Assembly (NCBI GenBank): GCA_044772875.1
Contig: CP173058.1
Location: forward strand, 2,232,001-2,296,000
Direction of reading: 5' to 3'
Source: Morganella morganii_D
Lineage (GTDB): Bacteria; Pseudomonadota; Gammaproteobacteria; Enterobacterales; Enterobacteriaceae
Length of the DNA stretch: 64,000 bases
The notes beneath the pieces are model-generated. The model worked only from the letters and a program-made list of their open reading frames with translations, was not told the DNA's origin and made no database searches. This document shows positions 61,436-64,000 of the stretch, in pieces; position 1 is the stretch's first letter; each line of letters starts with the position of its first letter. Both the position numbers and the translations under genes were made by a program.

Positions 61436-62671
61436 TCAGAATAGTGTGGTTTGTGTTTCTGTTAATGAAGCCAGTTCCGGATGCACCATCTCGTGTGCCG
61501 TAAATTCCGCGGACGGCTGCTGATAATCCGGTGTACTGACGTTATCCGCCGGCATGTCCTGCTCCGGTAACTGACTCAGCAGTTTATCCAGATTCAGGGA
61601 ACCATCATGACCGGAGAGAAGCCCGGTTGCGGCCAGTGCGGCAATATCCTCAGTGCCCGGCAATGCAGATACTTCCGTTTCTTCATGCTGACCAGTCGTA
61701 TCATAGTAAATATTAAACGGATCAGATTCAGCACCGCTCACACCGTTACCTTCAACACGCGCAGTGTAATCGTAAGTCTGCCCCTGCTCAAAATTGCCGG
61801 TATCATCATTAAAAGTCCATTTACCGTCACTTTCCACTGCGGCATACCCCACAACATCACCATCACGGGAAATAACCACTACCTGACCTTCCGTCAGCGC
61901 ACTGTCAAGATGCCCGCTTAACACCGGAGTCATCGCTGACGGATTATCAGGGTCGAACTCAGCGGAATCCGTAACATCATCAATTGCAGCAACTGCGGTA
62001 ATATCAGCCTGTACATCAGTACTCTCCTGACCATCAGTGGCGGTATTACCGTTATCTTTATCATCCGTACCGGCATTACCATTGCCGGTATCATCTGCAC
62101 CGGTATTACCGTTATCCTTATCTCCGGCGTTGCCATTGCCGTTATCGTTATTATCTGAGGACGAATCATGCTTTTTATGATCATCATCTGAATTATTATT
62201 TTTAGCGATCACGGCAGTCGTTCCCCCGGCAACGGCCAGACCTAAGAAAGTCAGCAGCTCCCAGCTGAAACCGGATGATTCCCAGGTAATCGGCGCCAGC
62301 AGTTTTTCCCCCGGCAGCTGAACCGAGGCCTGTTTATCCGCCATATTGCCGATATTGTCATGCTCCACCGCAGATTGCGGCGTATAGTCATGCACCTGTT
62401 TATCTGCGGCTTCGCCGATAATCTGGCCGGGAACCAGATAATAATCCTCAATCACCACTGACGGATCTTCTTCGCCCATCAGAAATAATTTCAGATCATT
62501 ACCATCACGAATCATGATCGCTTTCTGAGGCGCAGAGCCGGTTTGTTTATCGACCAGCACATAATCCACTCCCGGAACAGCTTTCAGCACATTAACCCCG
62601 TCTTTGACAGAGGTATCGGCTTTTTTTGTCACGCGCGTTGCTTTATCGACAACACCGATAACGATAGGCAT
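61436..62671 (-). CDS. BapA-prefix-like protein with repeat linker and one Ig-like domain
   Basis: A 411-residue protein that looks like a shortened Bap/SiiE-type adhesin. The N-terminus (about 1-80) resembles the prefix domain of BapA-type adhesins (DVxxLKAVPGVDYVLVDK, GNDLKLFLMG, VVIEDYYLVPGQII). A hydrophobic patch follows (about 135-160, ELLTFLGLAVAGGTTAVIA). Next is an Asp/Asn/Gly repeat linker (about 165-215), then one bacterial Ig-like repeat (VLSGHLDSALTEGQVVVISRDG ... ARVEGNG). There is no signal peptide and no RTX repeat for type I secretion, and no secretion gene lies adjacent. Function unknown. Confidence 0.65.
   Translation of the reverse strand: MPIVIGVVDKATRVTKKADTSVKDGVNVLKAVPGVDYVLVDKQTGSAPQKAIMIRDGNDLKLFLMGEEDPSVVIEDYYLVPGQIIGEAADKQVHDYTPQSAVEHDNIGNMADKQASVQLPGEKLLAPITWESSGFSWELLTFLGLAVAGGTTAVIAKNNNSDDDHKKHDSSSDNNDNGNGNAGDKDNGNTGADDTGNGNAGTDDKDNGNTATDGQESTDVQADITAVAAIDDVTDSAEFDPDNPSAMTPVLSGHLDSALTEGQVVVISRDGDVVGYAAVESDGKWTFNDDTGNFEQGQTYDYTARVEGNGVSGAESDPFNIYYDTTGQHEETEVSALPGTEDIAALAATGLLSGHDGSLNLDKLLSQLPEQDMPADNVSTPDYQQPSAEFTAHEMVHPELASLTETQTTLF
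62030..62165. repeat. Tandem low-complexity repeat in the linker of the BapA-prefix gene
   Basis: Imperfect copies of an ACCGTTATC / ACCATTGCCG pattern encode two similar units of about 18 residues (GNGNAGDKDNGNTGADD and GNGNAGTDDKDNGNTATD). The repeat is prone to length change by slippage. Confidence 0.65.
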
Positions 62672-63208
62672 ATTACATAACTCCTGTATATAAAATGAAG
62701 CAGGTGCTCACCGAATATATTTCAGAACAATAAATTTTGCTTAATCCCTGACTCAGAAATTACCCTGCATCATTATCCGGAAATGAAAAATGAACATAAA
62801 ATGAGTTAAAGACCGGATGTATGACGATGGCTCACTGCAATAACAGCGTTAATATTACAGACAATATAACGTGAATTGAATAATGTTTTACCCTTTGAAC
62901 ATTCCGATTACTCTTAAATATAAAACCCTACGCCCTGCAAATGAAAATATAATTTTCACATCAGATAAAAAATAACGAAACTTTTCAATGAAAAGGAATT
63001 ATTGTATCATTAACGGATATTTCCGTTATATCACACCGCTTATAAACAACCGTGTATACTTAAAAAAACAGCGCTATCAGGATTTATCTTATAATCCTGT
63101 CACATTCCGTAAGCCATTTTTATTCTGCCTGATATAATGATAGCATTCTGAATAATAAATTTCTGAACGGAAAACCCATCACTCTCTGATTATCCCGGTG
63201 ATAACATT
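62672..63208. other. AT-rich intergenic region between divergent genes
   Basis: About 540 bases, no supported gene. A short inverted repeat AACGGATATTTCCGTT lies at 63012-63027. The promoters of both divergent genes should be here. Confidence 0.4.
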
Positions 63209-64000
63209 ATGGAAAATAAAAAATTACCTGAATTTGATATCTTTAAAACCAGTGGTGATCACCGGTTCCTGCTGACGTCCGGCCCTGATTACATCAGCAA
63301 TGTATTACGCGGGGGAGCTCTCTGGAGAACAAGGACAATAAATATCAGTCAGCGCCTGCTGGAATTTGTGTCTGCTCCGGTTATTTATGATATTGGCGCC
63401 AATCTGGGTTCCTGGACAATTCCGGTAGGTAACTATTTTCAGCACCGTAACGGCATTATCTATTCTTTTGAACCCCAGCGTCAGGTATATAACCAGCTCT
63501 GCGGTAATATCTTTCTGAACAAACTGAAAAACTGTTATACCTTTAACAGCGCAATTGGTGACTATGACGGTGAAATTGATGTACCAATCTTTGATCCGCT
63601 TACTGATAGTAATCTGGGCGCAGTTTCTCTTGATAAAACAGTATTTAGTGAACAGAGACCCGGCTCCGCACCACCACCGACAGAAAAAAGAACCGTCAAT
63701 ACGCTGGATACCCTGGATATGCCGCATGCCAGTTTGCTGAAAATCGATGTCCAGGGTATGGAAGCGGAAGTTCTGAAAGGCGGCAGAAAATGGATACAGG
63801 CATCCGGTTACCCTTATATTATTTTTTCAACGTGGGGGGATTATATGAAATCCACCATAGAGAAGAATAAACAGCTATTTTCTTTGTTGCAGGATGAGAT
63901 GGGTTATGAACTGCTTCAGATTGACAATTTCTATGTTGCACAGCATAAAAGTAATGAAGGCGGGAAGCTGGTAATGACGCCAAATGGCTATATTATAAAG
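63209..64000 (+). CDS. FkbM family methyltransferase (3' end outside window)
   Basis: A frame open for 264 codons from the ATG at 63209 to the window edge. The SAM-binding motif VIYDIGANLGSWTIP is near 68-82, SFEPQRQVYNQL near 100 and the FkbM-characteristic LLKIDVQGMEAEVLKGG near 180. Family members O-methylate sugars or polyketides, often on surface polysaccharides or glycans. The gene is cut by the edge, so its length and partners are unknown. Confidence 0.85.
   Translation, partial: MENKKLPEFDIFKTSGDHRFLLTSGPDYISNVLRGGALWRTRTINISQRLLEFVSAPVIYDIGANLGSWTIPVGNYFQHRNGIIYSFEPQRQVYNQLCGNIFLNKLKNCYTFNSAIGDYDGEIDVPIFDPLTDSNLGAVSLDKTVFSEQRPGSAPPPTEKRTVNTLDTLDMPHASLLKIDVQGMEAEVLKGGRKWIQASGYPYIIFSTWGDYMKSTIEKNKQLFSLLQDEMGYELLQIDNFYVAQHKSNEGGKLVMTPNGYIIK

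Overview
The window looks like a chromosomal segment from a gamma-proteobacterium of the order Enterobacterales. Most long proteins are close to E. coli families (EmrAB, YceI/YceJ, RimO, RbbA/YhhJ/YhiI, the aga cluster, XanQ, AegA, PsuK/PsuG, ZinT, Gss, UacT), but gene order and accessory content differ from E. coli. Gene content and moderate GC suggest Morganellaceae, most likely Morganella or a close relative. That identification is an inference from remembered family resemblance, not a database result. No rRNA, tRNA, CRISPR array, prophage or complete insertion sequence was seen.

Layout. 1-6250: a cut choloylglycine-hydrolase-family gene, the EmrA/EmrB efflux pair, an exported orphan, yceJ-yceI, and a 25-codon gene with its own promoter and terminator. 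6250-13850: a glycosyltransferase and a small XRE regulator; the mtnK-mtnA-aldolase operon, a methylthioribose salvage route of DHAP-shunt type; a lipoprotein behind a Fur box; and a SorC regulator overlapping rimO. 14050-16810: an AT-rich accessory patch with a PD-(D/E)XK-like orphan and a type VI secretion hcp / lysozyme-like effector / membrane immunity trio. 17280-22640: the yhiI-rbbA-yhhJ export operon and a cysteine-less PTS IIB-like protein. 22780-23800: a decayed amidase effector, an intact putative immunity gene and two copies of a hairpin repeat. 23800-31950: a xylitol/D-lyxose catabolic island (LacI regulator, D-lyxose isomerase, xylitol dehydrogenase, xylulokinase, ABC importer) with matching palindromic operators. 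32100-35400: a DUF2786 protein with a C-terminal membrane anchor, and a LysR gene divergent from a thiamine-diphosphate decarboxylase. 35690-44120: a complete N-acetylgalactosamine cluster (agaR, kbaZ, agaVWEF, agaA, agaS, kbaY) with recognisable AgaR operators. 44200-46980: malX and a twice-broken malY. 46976-47408: a probable CsrB/CsrC-type regulatory RNA on the minus strand, then about 1.2 kb of AT-rich DNA without genes. 48600-61020: purine and nucleoside functions (xanQ, aegA, psuK-psuG-psuT, uacT), the zinc-starvation operon rpmE2-rpmJ2-zinT behind a Zur box, and gss. 61430-64000: a BapA-prefix-like surface protein and a cut FkbM methyltransferase.

Most of the window is carbon and nucleoside scavenging: methylthioribose, xylitol/D-lyxose, N-acetylgalactosamine, xanthine/urate and pseudouridine. 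Around it sit metal-starvation responses (Fur, Zur) and inter-bacterial competition genes. The most notable items are the CsrB/C-like RNA, the hcp-linked effector/immunity trio, the degraded amidase with a retained immunity gene, the DHAP-shunt operon with a well-formed class II CRP promoter, and the isolated 25-codon gene.
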